From NCBI GenBank assembly GCA_964531385.1, contig CAZHGC010000020.1, positions 1 through 41,628 of the forward strand: 41,628 nt of DNA. The letters are read 5' to 3'. Numbering within the stretch: the first letter of the stretch is position 1; every line of letters begins with the position of its first letter. Positions 1 to 8,247 of the stretch are shown here, in pieces. The notes under the pieces were generated by a model. It searched no databases, had not been told where the DNA came from, and saw only the letters and a program-made list of their open reading frames with translations. The translations under genes and the position numbers were made by a program. The stretch is from MGBC114079 sp964531385 (GTDB lineage Bacteria > Bacillota > Clostridia > Lachnospirales > CAG-274).

Positions 1-5
1 TTGCT

Positions 6-53
6 ATGATTTTTTTGTTTTTTTTAGTGTCCTATTTGATTATACAATCAACC
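6..53. repeat. 48-bp inverted repeat, left copy
   Basis: These 48 bases are a perfect reverse complement of the last 48 bases of the window (41581-41628). The copy includes an internal 6-bp palindrome with a 4-base loop (TTGATT, atac, AATCAA at 36-51). Similarity stops at once on the inner side (position 54 onward), so this is a sharply bounded repeat. The likely explanation is that both ends of the assembled segment run into copies of the same dispersed element, such as an insertion sequence end. No transposase is visible, so the element type is unknown. Confidence 0.9.
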
Positions 54-112
54 TTATTTTTTATAATTAAGTTTTTTTAAATTTAATTGTGCTGATTTGA
101 GGTTTTGGACAC

Positions 113-174
113 AAAAAAACTCCTATGATTAATTAACACAATTTACTGTTGTGAAATTAATCATAGGAGTTTTT
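113..174 (-). terminator. Terminator of the NSS transporter gene
   Basis: A 16-bp perfect stem (ACTCCTATGATTAATT at 119-134 with its complement at 155-170) is flanked by an A-run on the left and a T-run on the right. Read on the minus strand it lies just past the stop codon of the transporter gene and is followed by seven T residues, as an intrinsic terminator should be. The flanking A and T runs would let it work in both directions. Confidence 0.8.
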
Positions 175-216
175 ATGTAGTTTATAATTGGAATATTGAT
201 TGAGTGCAATTTGAGC

Positions 217-1608
217 TTAAAGTGTTGTTATAAATGGTGTTATGAGTATTATAAGCATACAAATTGGACAGATGAAAGTAATCATTACTTTATAGAGTTT
301 TTCGGATTTGAATTTCTTTTGACTTAACAAAACTTCATCTGTGACGTATTTTGTTCCAACGACAAATCCGACCAATATGCAGGTTAATAATGCTACTATT
401 GGCATGAGGATATTATTGCTTATGAAGTCGAAGAAATCTAAAATTTGCATTCCCAATATTTCCACGCCCGACCATATATTGTATCCGAATACAGAGAACA
501 TACCAACGATTAGAGAAAAGACCGTTACAATTAGACAGCTTGTTTTTCTTGATAATTTGAATTTTTCGCTTATTATTGCAACAACTGTTTCCATAAGTGA
601 TATTGATGAGGTTAGGGCGGCTATTGCTACCAAAACAAAGAATGCAACACCTATAATATCGCCGAAAGGCATTGAGTTGAAAACTTTTGGCAAAGTTATA
701 AACATAAGGCTTGGGCCTGCATTGATGGCGTTTGCATCACCGTTTGAGAATATGAACACAGCCGGAACGATTATAATTCCTGCAAGAAAAGCAACTAAGG
801 TGTCGAACAATTCGATGTGTCTTACTGAATTTTCGAGTGAGTCTTCTTTACGCATATATGAACCATATGTTACCATAATTCCCATTGCCAATGACATAGA
901 ATAGAATATTTGACCCATTGCTGCGGCAACGGTTTTTAAACCATCGGAAAAAGTGAAGTTTTCGAAGTTTGGCAACAGATAATATGAAAGACCTTCAGCC
1001 GAATCGTTGAACAGTATTATGTATGCGGCGATTGCGAGAATCAGAATGACCAAAAGGGGCATAAATATTTTGCTTATTTTTTCAATTCCCTTTTTTACAC
1101 CGAGCAATATAACCAATGAATTTATTAATACATAAATTGAAAAGAAAACGGTTGGTTGCATTAATGTGCTTATGAAGTTTTCGAAGAACGAAACCGTTTC
1201 GCCGTTTGATGAAGTTACAACCGTTGCGGCAATGCTTCCGTCACCGACAATATATGTTGCCATATATTTTAGAACCCAACCACCTATTACGCAATAATAG
1301 GGGAAAATTAAGATTGGTACGGCAGCGGCTATAAAACCGAGGGGTTTGAATTTTTTGTTCATGGTTGTGTATGCACCGATTACGCTTTTTCCTGTTTTTC
1401 TTCCGATTGCTATTTCGGTTAGCATAAGGGCAAAGCCCATTGTTACGGCAAGAACCAAATATACAAGCAAGAAAAAACCGCCTCCGTATTTTGCGGCAAG
1501 GTATGGAAACCTCCATAAATTGCCCAATCCAACTGATGAGCCGGCGGCAGCAAGAATGAAGCCAATTTTTGAACTAAATTCATTTTTTGATGAAGAATGT
1601 TTACTGAT
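217..1608 (-). CDS. Sodium-dependent amino-acid symporter, NSS/SNF family
   Basis: A multi-spanning inner-membrane transporter that would import an amino acid with Na+. The first membrane segment carries the family signature (AAAGSSVGLGNLWRFPY), followed by alternating hydrophobic segments consistent with the 11-12 helices of LeuT/MhsT-like bacterial members. Length is normal (about 463 residues). The start is unusual. A strong ribosome binding site (AAAGGAGG, 1617-1624) lies inside the longer reading frame that opens at ATG 1647. The natural start 8 bases after it is the AUC codon at 1608 (or the AUC at 1611), giving an N-terminus typical of the family. The ATG at 1647 has no good ribosome binding site. 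It is transcribed alone from a consensus promoter and ends at its own terminator. The substrate cannot be read from the sequence. Confidence 0.9.
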   Translation of the reverse strand: MSKHSSSKNEFSSKIGFILAAAGSSVGLGNLWRFPYLAAKYGGGFFLLVYLVLAVTMGFALMLTEIAIGRKTGKSVIGAYTTMNKKFKPLGFIAAAVPILIFPYYCVIGGWVLKYMATYIVGDGSIAATVVTSSNGETVSFFENFISTLMQPTVFFSIYVLINSLVILLGVKKGIEKISKIFMPLLVILILAIAAYIILFNDSAEGLSYYLLPNFENFTFSDGLKTVAAAMGQIFYSMSLAMGIMVTYGSYMRKEDSLENSVRHIELFDTLVAFLAGIIIVPAVFIFSNGDANAINAGPSLMFITLPKVFNSMPFGDIIGVAFFVLVAIAALTSSISLMETVVAIISEKFKLSRKTSCLIVTVFSLIVGMFSVFGYNIWSGVEILGMQILDFFDFISNNILMPIVALLTCILVGFVVGTKYVTDEVLLSQKKFKSEKLYKVMITFICPICMLIILITPFITTL

Positions 1609-1727
1609 GATAATTACCTCCTTTGTTTTTGACAACATCGCAAGCATTTTTGAAAAATTGCGTTCTCTTTGTTTTATTGATTGTGCGATTGTTGCTTTAA
1701 ATTTTATATCATTTTCTAATTGGTCAC

Positions 1728-1757
1728 ATTATACTATTTATATGTATATCCTGTCAA
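1728..1757 (-). promoter_or_regulatory. SigA-type promoter of the NSS transporter gene
   Basis: On the minus strand a perfect -35 TTGACA (1757-1752) and a perfect -10 TATAAT (1733-1728) are separated by 18 bases. The expected start of transcription near 1721 gives a leader of about 110 bases before the AUC start at 1608. An imperfect inverted repeat (CCTG...CAGG, about 1750-1769) covers the -35 region and could bind a regulator. Confidence 0.75.
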
Positions 1758-1958
1758 GTTTTTGGCAGGATTTTTGCTTTTTTGGAAATCTGTGATAATT
1801 TTTGGGTTGAATTTTTATGATATTGTTTTTTTGGCATAAAGAGTTTTTTTTATTTTTGTGCAATTAATTGTGAAATTATTTTTGTAAAATTCAGAAAAAT
1901 GCTTTTATTTTAAAAAAATAGTTTACAAATTTATATTTATATTATAAAATAAAATGTA
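1758..1958. other. AT-rich spacer between divergent promoters
   Basis: This stretch separates the minus-strand transporter promoter from the plus-strand fabT promoter. It is strongly AT-rich with several homopolymer runs. I see no reading frame with a ribosome binding site, no clear hairpin and no recognisable operator. Confidence 0.6.
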
Positions 1959-1987
1959 TTGACTAATCTTTGTTAAAATAATATACT
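1959..1987 (+). promoter_or_regulatory. Promoter of the fabT fatty-acid operon
   Basis: -35 TTGACT (1959-1964) and -10 TATACT (1982-1987) are separated by 17 bases. Predicted transcription starts near 1994, between the two FabT boxes. The first box overlaps the last base of the -10 element, so repressor binding would block RNA polymerase. Confidence 0.8.
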
Positions 1988-2015
1988 TTGATTATCAAAA
2001 CATTTGATTATCAAA
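1987..2015. promoter_or_regulatory. Tandem FabT operator boxes
   Basis: Two identical 13-base palindromes, TTTGATTATCAAA, lie at 1987-1999 and 2003-2015, 16 bases centre to centre. This matches the FabT box known from streptococci (core TTTGATTATCAAA). Box 1 touches the -10 element and box 2 covers the early transcribed region, so autorepression of fabT and its downstream genes is expected. I found no further exact copy in the window. Confidence 0.88.
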
Positions 2016-2039
2016 ATGAATTAACGGAGGCTGACATTT

Positions 2040-2510
2040 ATGAAGGAAAATTTGTCTGCTGTTAATCTGCTTTTGGACGAGGTTTTTAAAGATATTTTAA
2101 ATATCGAAGAAAAAGCTTTAAAGAACGGAGTGTTTAATGATATTTCGATTACGGAGGCACATACTGTTGAAGTTATTGGAATGTATGAGCCGAAAAATAT
2201 GTCGGATATTGCAAAACGCCTTAATATTACGGTTGGAACGCTTACCGTTTCTATTAATAACCTTGTTAAAAAAGGCTATGTTAAACGTGAAAGATGCACA
2301 AAAGACAGAAGAGTTGTTAATATTTCTCTTACAAAAAAGGGCAGAGTTCTTTACAGATTTCATGCAAAAGTTCATTCCGATATGATTAAGGAAATTATTA
2401 TTGGAATGAGCGAGCAGGAAGTTAATGTCCTTAATTTGGCTCTTACAAATTTGAGCAAGTATTTGGTTGAAAAATACAATAATCTTAAACGAGGAGAAGC
2501 TTATGTATGA
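2040..2510 (+). CDS. fabT: FabT, MarR-family repressor of fatty acid synthesis
   Basis: A 156-residue MarR-family winged-helix regulator. The central part has the expected recognition helix and wing (NITVGTLTVSINNLVKKGY, then a basic KRERCTKDRRVVNISLT wing). Its place as first gene of the fab cluster and the two FabT boxes in its promoter identify it as FabT. In streptococci FabT represses fab genes when bound to long-chain acyl-ACP. The start ATG follows ACGGAGG at 2024-2030 with 9 bases of spacing. The 3' end overlaps fabH by 8 bases, indicating translational coupling. Confidence 0.88.
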   Translation: MKENLSAVNLLLDEVFKDILNIEEKALKNGVFNDISITEAHTVEVIGMYEPKNMSDIAKRLNITVGTLTVSINNLVKKGYVKRERCTKDRRVVNISLTKKGRVLYRFHAKVHSDMIKEIIIGMSEQEVNVLNLALTNLSKYLVEKYNNLKRGEAYV

Positions 2511-3474
2511 ATCTAAAATAGCGGCTTTTGCCAAATATGTTCCTGAAAACGTTGTTACGAATGACGATTTGAGCAAGATTGTTGAAACGTCTGACGAATG
2601 GATTTTTTCGAGAACGGGAATTAAAGAAAGAAGAATTTCACTTTCGGAAAATACTTCGGTGTTATGTGCAAAGGCGGCTGAAAAAGCTATTTTAAAAGCG
2701 GGGCTTTCTCCGGAAGATATTGAGCTTATTATTGTTGCAACTATGTCTTCGGATTTTGCAACTCCTTCGGCTGCTTGCGTTGTTCAAAAGCTTATTGGTG
2801 CAAAAAACGCATTTGCTTTTGATGTTAGTGCGGCTTGTTCGGGATTTATTTTTGCTCTTTCTTCCGCTGATAAATTTATTAAAACGGGAGCGTATAAAAA
2901 TGCTCTTGTTATTGGCGGGGAAGCCCTTTCGAAAACTGTTGATTGGAGCGACAGGGGAACTTGCGTGCTGTTTGGCGACGGTGCGGGAGCTTGCGTTATT
3001 ACACAAGGAAACGGAAGAGGGATTATTGCCGAAGATTTGCACAGCGACGGAGAAAAATATCAATCGCTTACCGCTTCTTATAATCCGGTTTGCAATGCTT
3101 TTTGCAAAAATTCCGATGATGGTCTTAAATGGCTTAAAATGGACGGGCGGGAAATTTTTAATTTTGCAACAAGGAAAGTTCCCGAGAACATAAACAACGT
3201 TCTTAAAAAGGCAAATCTTTCACTTGACGATATTAAATATATTGTTCCTCATCAGGCAAACAGCAGGATTGTTGAAATTATTGCAAAAAAACTTAAATTG
3301 CCTATGGACAGATTTTTTATTAATATGAATAAATATGGAAATACTTCCGCTGCAAGCATTCCAATTGCACTTAGCGAAATGTTTGAACAGGGACTTCTTG
3401 AAGAAAAAGACATAATCATTATTACAGGCTTTGGAGGAGGACTTACTTGGGGTTCTTCGATTATTGAAATATAA
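2503..3474 (+). CDS. fabH: Beta-ketoacyl-ACP synthase III
   Basis: Initiates fatty acid synthesis by condensing an acyl-CoA primer with malonyl-ACP. Length is typical (323 residues). The catalytic triad is visible: Cys112 in DVSAACSGF, His250 in PHQAN and Asn280 in GNTSAAS. The start at 2503 (N-terminus MYESKIAAF) is preferred over the upstream in-frame ATG at 2467 because GAGGAG lies just before it and the resulting protein begins like other FabH proteins. It overlaps the end of fabT (shared ATGTATGA), so it is translated from the same message. Confidence 0.95.
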   Translation: MYESKIAAFAKYVPENVVTNDDLSKIVETSDEWIFSRTGIKERRISLSENTSVLCAKAAEKAILKAGLSPEDIELIIVATMSSDFATPSAACVVQKLIGAKNAFAFDVSAACSGFIFALSSADKFIKTGAYKNALVIGGEALSKTVDWSDRGTCVLFGDGAGACVITQGNGRGIIAEDLHSDGEKYQSLTASYNPVCNAFCKNSDDGLKWLKMDGREIFNFATRKVPENINNVLKKANLSLDDIKYIVPHQANSRIVEIIAKKLKLPMDRFFINMNKYGNTSAASIPIALSEMFEQGLLEEKDIIIITGFGGGLTWGSSIIEI

Positions 3475-3512
3475 TTGCTGTTAAACAGTTTTTTGATTTG
3501 GAGGATTTTATT

Positions 3513-3737
3513 ATGATATTTGAAAAAATTAAAGAAATTATTGCGGAACAGCTTGGAAAAGAAGCTGACGAAATTACTATGGAAACTTCATTTAAGGACG
3601 ACCTTGAAGCGGATTCTCTCGATTTGTTTCAAATTATAAACGATATTGAAGATGAATTTGACATTAAAATTGAAGATGCAGAAGAAATTTCAACTGTTGC
3701 TGATGCAGTTAAATTTGTTGAAGAACAGAAAAAATAA
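3513..3737 (+). CDS. acpP: Acyl carrier protein
   Basis: A 74-residue acidic protein carrying the growing acyl chain on a phosphopantetheine arm. The attachment site is Ser35 in the EADSLDLFQ motif (usual DSL sequence). The start at 3513 follows GGAGG with good spacing. The in-frame ATG at 3498 lies upstream of that ribosome binding site and is rejected. It sits between fabH and fabK, as in streptococcal and clostridial fab clusters. Confidence 0.95.
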   Translation: MIFEKIKEIIAEQLGKEADEITMETSFKDDLEADSLDLFQIINDIEDEFDIKIEDAEEISTVADAVKFVEEQKK

Positions 3738-3783
3738 TTTAAATTTAAAAATAAATAATAAATAATTGGGTATGGGTGATGAA

Positions 3784-4719
3784 ATGAAATCAGAATTATG
3801 TAATATTTTGGGGATTGAATATCCTATTTTTCAAGGAGCTATGGCTTGGATTGCTGATGCAAGCCTTGCAAGTGCCGTTTCCAATGCGGGCGGTCTTGGA
3901 ATTATTGCAGCGGGAAATGCACCTGCTGACTTTGTTAGAAAAGAAATAAGAAAAGCGAAGGAACTTACAAACAAGCCTTTTGGCGTTAATATTATGCTTT
4001 TATCTCCTTATGTTGACGAAATTGTTGACCTTGTTTGTGAGGAAGGCGTTAAAGTTATTACTACGGGAGCGGGTAATCCGGGGAAATATCTTGAAAAATT
4101 TAAAGCTCACGATATTAAATTTATTCCGGTTGTTCCGAGCGTTGCTTTGGCAAAGAGAATGGAAAAATATGGGGCAGATGCGATTATTGCGGAAGGTATG
4201 GAATCCGGCGGACACGTTGGAAAACTTACAACTATGGCTCTTTTACCTCAAGTTGTTGATGCTGTTAATATTCCTGTTATCGGAGCGGGCGGAATTGCTG
4301 ATTCGAGAGGTGTTGCGGCGGCATTTATGCTTGGTGCGAAAGCTGTTCAGATTGGAACTCGTTTCCTTGTTGCAAAGGAATGTACTGTTCACGAAAATTA
4401 TAAAAATGTTATTCTTAAAGCAAAAGATATTGATACAACCGTTACAGGTCAATTTACAGGACACCCTGTTCGTGTTATAAGAAACAAACTTGCAAGAGAA
4501 CTTGAAAAGCTTGAAAAAGATTTATCGGACGAAGAAGCAGCAAACGCAAAATTTGAAGAACTTGGAAAAGGTGCTTTGCAAAGAGCGGTTGTTCAAGGCG
4601 ACGTTGATTTTGGTTCGGTTATGTCGGGGCAGATTGCCGGTATGGTTGACAAAGAACAAACTTGCAAGGAAATTATCGATGAATTGGTTGAAGGTTTTGA
4701 CAAACTTATTAAAGCCTGA
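3784..4719 (+). CDS. fabK: Enoyl-ACP reductase II, FMN-dependent
   Basis: A 311-residue FMN enzyme of the nitronate monooxygenase/FabK fold that performs the last reduction of each elongation cycle. Visible family features are the N-terminal GIEYPIFQGAMAW, the EGMESGGHVG loop and the phosphate-binding PVIGAGGIADSRGV segment. No fabI or fabL occurs in the window, so FabK is probably the enoyl reductase here. Enzymes of this type are insensitive to triclosan, which is family knowledge and not tested here. The start at 3784 follows GGTGAT closely, and the ATG at 3766 lacks a ribosome binding site. Confidence 0.93.
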   Translation: MKSELCNILGIEYPIFQGAMAWIADASLASAVSNAGGLGIIAAGNAPADFVRKEIRKAKELTNKPFGVNIMLLSPYVDEIVDLVCEEGVKVITTGAGNPGKYLEKFKAHDIKFIPVVPSVALAKRMEKYGADAIIAEGMESGGHVGKLTTMALLPQVVDAVNIPVIGAGGIADSRGVAAAFMLGAKAVQIGTRFLVAKECTVHENYKNVILKAKDIDTTVTGQFTGHPVRVIRNKLARELEKLEKDLSDEEAANAKFEELGKGALQRAVVQGDVDFGSVMSGQIAGMVDKEQTCKEIIDELVEGFDKLIKA

Positions 4720-4752
4720 TTTAATTTGTATTTTTTTGAATTTAAGCAAAAA

Positions 4753-4785
4753 TTGACAAAAAAATTTGACTTTTGGTGTTATAAT
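4753..4785 (+). promoter_or_regulatory. Internal promoter upstream of fabD
   Basis: The 131-base fabK-fabD gap contains a perfect TATAAT (4780-4785) preceded by TG at the extended -10 position (TGTTATAAT). A perfect TTGACA lies at 4753-4758, but the 21-base spacing is too long to be ideal. An extended -10 promoter that depends little on the -35 element is the most likely reading. No FabT box is seen here. Confidence 0.5.
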
Positions 4786-4850
4786 AAATTAAACGATTTG
4801 TTATTGTAAATTTTAATCGATAAAGATATTTTAGAAAACAGGTGGATTTT

Positions 4851-5783
4851 ATGAAAATTGCTTTTTTATTTGGTGGTCAGGGTGCTCAATATTCCGGAAT
4901 GGGAAAAGAGCTTTATGACAATTTTGAAGTTTGTAAAGATGTTTTTGACAGAGCTGACAATGCTTTGGGTTTTAAAATTTCTGAACTTTGTTTTGGTGAG
5001 AACGAAGACCTTAATAAAACCGAATTTACTCAGCCGGCAATTCTTACAATGAGTATGGCTGTTTTTGAACTTATGAAACAAAAAGGGCTTAAACCGGATT
5101 ATGCCGCAGGGCTTAGTCTTGGAGAGTATTCGGCTTTGGTTGCAAGCGGTGCTTTTGATTTTGAAGAAGCTGTCTGTCTTGTTAGAAAAAGGGGAAGATT
5201 TATGACGGAGGCTGTTCCGGCAGGTGTTGGGGCTATGAGTGCTGTTTTAAATCTTGATGCGGAAAAAATTTTGGAAGCTTGCAACGAGGCATCTTCTGTT
5301 GGAAAAGTTATGATTGCAAATTATAACGCTCCGGGGCAAATTGTTATTGCGGGAGAAACAGCGGCTGTTGCAAAGGCAGAAGAACTTGTTCTTGAAAAAG
5401 GTGCAAAAAGAGCTGTTCGTCTTAATGTTAGTGGGCCTTTCCACACATCATTGCTTAAACCGGCTTCTGACAGACTTAATGTTGAACTTCAAAATATAAC
5501 TGTAAATAAAATGGAATTTCCTGTTGTTACAAATTTGACGGGTGATGTTGTTTTGGAAGAAAACGTTGTTGATACACTTACAAAACAAGTTATGAATCCG
5601 GTTAAATGGGAACAGACTGTTCGCAAATTTATTGAACTTGGTGTTGATACTTTTGTTGAACTTGGTCCGGGAAAAACTTTGAGTTCTTTTGTTAAGAAAG
5701 TTAGCAAAGAAGTTTCTATTTATAATGTTGAAGATATTAAATCATTAGAAAAAACTTGTAAAGGAATTGGTTTGGAATGTTAA
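4851..5783 (+). CDS. fabD: Malonyl-CoA:ACP transacylase
   Basis: Transfers malonyl from CoA to ACP. Length is typical (310 residues). The N-terminal FGGQGAQYSGMG and the active-site Ser89 in GLSLGEYSAL are clear, as is the catalytic His segment GPFHTSLLKPA. The residue before the nucleophile serine is Leu instead of the His of the common GHSLG motif. The start at 4851 follows AGGTGG, and the ATG at 4842 sits inside that site. The last codons overlap fabG by 7 bases. Confidence 0.95.
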   Translation: MKIAFLFGGQGAQYSGMGKELYDNFEVCKDVFDRADNALGFKISELCFGENEDLNKTEFTQPAILTMSMAVFELMKQKGLKPDYAAGLSLGEYSALVASGAFDFEEAVCLVRKRGRFMTEAVPAGVGAMSAVLNLDAEKILEACNEASSVGKVMIANYNAPGQIVIAGETAAVAKAEELVLEKGAKRAVRLNVSGPFHTSLLKPASDRLNVELQNITVNKMEFPVVTNLTGDVVLEENVVDTLTKQVMNPVKWEQTVRKFIELGVDTFVELGPGKTLSSFVKKVSKEVSIYNVEDIKSLEKTCKGIGLEC

Positions 5784-6505
5784 AAGGAAAAACAGTTATT
5801 GTTACGGGCGGAGCTAAAGGAATTGGAAAAGCCATTGCGTTGAAATTTGCGGAAAACGGAGCAAACATTGTGCTTAATTACAGAAGTCAGGTTCCTGATG
5901 AATTGATTTCGGAAATTAAGTCGAAGGGTGTTGAGTGTGTTACTTTTAAAGCTGATGTCAGCGATTTTGAACAGGCTTTGGGCTTGATTGATGCGGCTGT
6001 TTCCAATTTTCAAACGGTTGATGTTCTTGTTAATAATGCGGGAATTACGAAAGATACTCTTCTTATGCGTATGAAAGAAGAAGATTTTGACACAGTTATA
6101 AACGTTAATCTTAAAAGTGCTTTTAACACTATTAAACACGCAAGCAAAGTTATGCTTAAACAAAGAAGCGGTTCGATTATTAATATGTCAAGTGTTGTTG
6201 GAGTTGCGGGGAATATTGGACAAGCGAATTATGCGGCGAGCAAAGCGGGCATAATTGGACTTACAAAAACCACAGCGAGAGAACTTGCGGCAAGAGGAAT
6301 TACTTGCAACGCTATTGCACCGGGCTTTATTCAAACAGCTATGACTGATGTTCTTTCTGATAATATAAAAGAAAGCACTCTTGAGGGGATTCCTTTGAAA
6401 AGATTTGGACAGCCTGAAGAAGTTGCTGAACTTGCAGTATTTTTAGCTAAAAACAAATATATTACCGGTCAGGTTATTAATATTGATGGCGGTATGGTTA
6501 TGTAA
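5777..6505 (+). CDS. fabG: 3-oxoacyl-ACP reductase
   Basis: NADPH-dependent reduction of beta-ketoacyl-ACP. A 242-residue short-chain dehydrogenase with the cofactor loop TGGAKGIGKAIA, the NNAG motif, the catalytic Ser (INMSSVVG) and the YAASK motif. The start codon lies inside the last codons of fabD, so translation is coupled. It is followed after 20 bases by fabF. Confidence 0.96.
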   Translation: MLKGKTVIVTGGAKGIGKAIALKFAENGANIVLNYRSQVPDELISEIKSKGVECVTFKADVSDFEQALGLIDAAVSNFQTVDVLVNNAGITKDTLLMRMKEEDFDTVINVNLKSAFNTIKHASKVMLKQRSGSIINMSSVVGVAGNIGQANYAASKAGIIGLTKTTARELAARGITCNAIAPGFIQTAMTDVLSDNIKESTLEGIPLKRFGQPEEVAELAVFLAKNKYITGQVINIDGGMVM

Positions 6506-6525
6506 CTTTTGGGAGGACACGATTT

Positions 6526-7767
6526 ATGGAAAAGAGAGTTGTTGTTACAGGAATGGGAGCTATTACTCCTGTTGGAAACAGCGTTCCTGAGTTTTGGGAC
6601 AGCATTAAAAACGGAAAAAACGGAATTGATTTTATTACCAATTTTGATACAGAAGGTATGAAAGTTAAAGTTGCCGGAGAAGTTAAAAATTTTGACCCAA
6701 CTTTGACTATTGAAAAAAAAGAAGTAAAAAGAATGGACAGATACAGCCAATATGCTGTTGCAGCTGCTTGCGAAGCTATTGAGATGAGCGGAATTGACCT
6801 TGATAAAGTTGATAAACACAGATTTGGTGTTATGGTTGGTTCGGGAATTGGTGGACTTGGAACTATTGAAGAGCAAGTTATAAAAATGAACGAAAAAGGA
6901 CCTTCTAAAGTTGCTCCTTTATTTATTCCTATGGCAATTATCAATATGGCGGCAGGTCACGTTGCAATTAAATTTGGTGCAAGGGGAACTTGTACGGCAA
7001 CGGTTACGGCTTGTGCAACAAGTTCAAACTGTATTGGTGAGGCGTTTAGAAACATTAAACACGGTTATTCTGACATAATTCTTGCGGGTGGTGCGGAAGC
7101 ATCAGTTACTAAAATTGGTATTGCCGGATTTACTTCTCTTAAAGCTTTATCAACAAGTGAAGACCCAAATCGTGCATCAATTCCTTTTGATGCCGAAAGA
7201 CACGGTTTTGTTATGGGAGAGGGTGCGGGTGTTCTTCTTCTTGAAGAACTTGAACACGCTCTTGCAAGAAATGCTACTATTTACGGAGAAATTGTTGGTT
7301 ATGGTTCAACTTGTGATGCTAACCATATGACAGCTCCGCTTAGCAACGGAGAAGGGGCAAGACTTGCTATGCAGGCGGCTATGGAAGAGGGAAACGTTGA
7401 TAAAAACGATATTACCTATATTAATGCTCATGGTACAAGCACAGGTGCAAACGATAGCTCTGAAACTTATGCAATTAAAGATTTATTTGGAGAACAAGCT
7501 TATAATATTCCTGTTAGTTCGACAAAATCTATGACAGGGCATCTTCTTGGAGCAACGGGTGCAGTTGAAGTTATTGCATCTATTGAGGCACTTATTAATA
7601 ATTTTGTTCCTCCGACCATTGGATATAAAGTTCCTGAAGAAGGGCTTGATTTGAATTATGTTCCAGACAAGGGGATTGAAAAAGAAATGAAATATGCTTT
7701 ATCAAATACTTTGGGATTTGGCGGACATAATGCTGTTATTTGTGTTAAAAAATGGGAGGGAAAATAA
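6526..7767 (+). CDS. fabF: Beta-ketoacyl-ACP synthase II
   Basis: Elongating condensing enzyme, 413 residues. The Cys-His-His triad is visible as Cys163 (TACATSSNC), His302 (NAHGTSTG) and His339 (TGHLLGATGA). The start follows GGGAGGA. As no fabB, fabA or fabM is present in the locus, FabF is presumably the main elongating synthase. How unsaturated acyl chains are made cannot be read from this window. Confidence 0.96.
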   Translation: MEKRVVVTGMGAITPVGNSVPEFWDSIKNGKNGIDFITNFDTEGMKVKVAGEVKNFDPTLTIEKKEVKRMDRYSQYAVAAACEAIEMSGIDLDKVDKHRFGVMVGSGIGGLGTIEEQVIKMNEKGPSKVAPLFIPMAIINMAAGHVAIKFGARGTCTATVTACATSSNCIGEAFRNIKHGYSDIILAGGAEASVTKIGIAGFTSLKALSTSEDPNRASIPFDAERHGFVMGEGAGVLLLEELEHALARNATIYGEIVGYGSTCDANHMTAPLSNGEGARLAMQAAMEEGNVDKNDITYINAHGTSTGANDSSETYAIKDLFGEQAYNIPVSSTKSMTGHLLGATGAVEVIASIEALINNFVPPTIGYKVPEEGLDLNYVPDKGIEKEMKYALSNTLGFGGHNAVICVKKWEGK

Positions 7768-7769
7768 AA

Positions 7770-8237
7770 ATGGACTATAACAATGTTAAAGAGCTTATTG
7801 GCATTATAAACGGTTCATCATTAACCGATTTTGAATACAAACAGGGCGATTTTTTTGTTAAGATGAGCAAAGGTGCTTCTGCACCGATTTTAAATTCTCA
7901 GAGCAGTTCGGCTGTTGAAACAAAAAAAGAAGAAAAAATTATTCCTGAAGAAATTTCAAAGCCGATTACAATTATTCCTCAGGAAAAAGTTGAACAGAAA
8001 GAGGGTAATTTTGTCAAAGCTCCTATTGTTGGAACATTTTATCAGAGCAGTAGCCCCGATAAACCGCCTTTGGTTAAAGTTGGTGACAAAGTTAAAGAAG
8101 GCGATTTGCTTTGTATTATTGAGGCGATGAAAATTATGAATGAAATTAAAAGCCCATATACAGGTGAAGTTGCTGAAATTTTGGTTGGAAACGAAGATAT
8201 GGTTGAATATGACCAGCCATTATTCAGAATTGTTTAA
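7770..8237 (+). CDS. accB: Biotin carboxyl carrier protein of acetyl-CoA carboxylase
   Basis: Carries biotin between the carboxylase (AccC) and transferase (AccAD) of acetyl-CoA carboxylase. It has 155 residues. The C-terminal biotinyl domain holds the modified Lys121 in EAMKIMNE, 34 residues from the C-terminus as expected. A Ser/Glu/Pro-rich linker (about residues 35-75) joins it to the N-terminal part. The start at 7770 uses the GGGAGGG at the end of fabF. Translation starts 2 bases after the fabF stop. Confidence 0.95.
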   Translation: MDYNNVKELIGIINGSSLTDFEYKQGDFFVKMSKGASAPILNSQSSSAVETKKEEKIIPEEISKPITIIPQEKVEQKEGNFVKAPIVGTFYQSSSPDKPPLVKVGDKVKEGDLLCIIEAMKIMNEIKSPYTGEVAEILVGNEDMVEYDQPLFRIV

Positions 8238-8247
8238 TTATTTTAAG

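Noticed and set aside
341..904. A 187-codon open frame on the plus strand opposite the NSS transporter.
   Set aside because: It lies wholly antisense to a clear transporter gene, has no ribosome binding site and resembles no family. It is a shadow of the biased codon use of the real gene.
1886..1900. A CodY-box-like sequence between the NSS and fabT promoters (12 of 15 matches).
   Set aside because: Three mismatches to an AT-rich consensus are expected by chance in AT-rich DNA, and it does not overlap either promoter.
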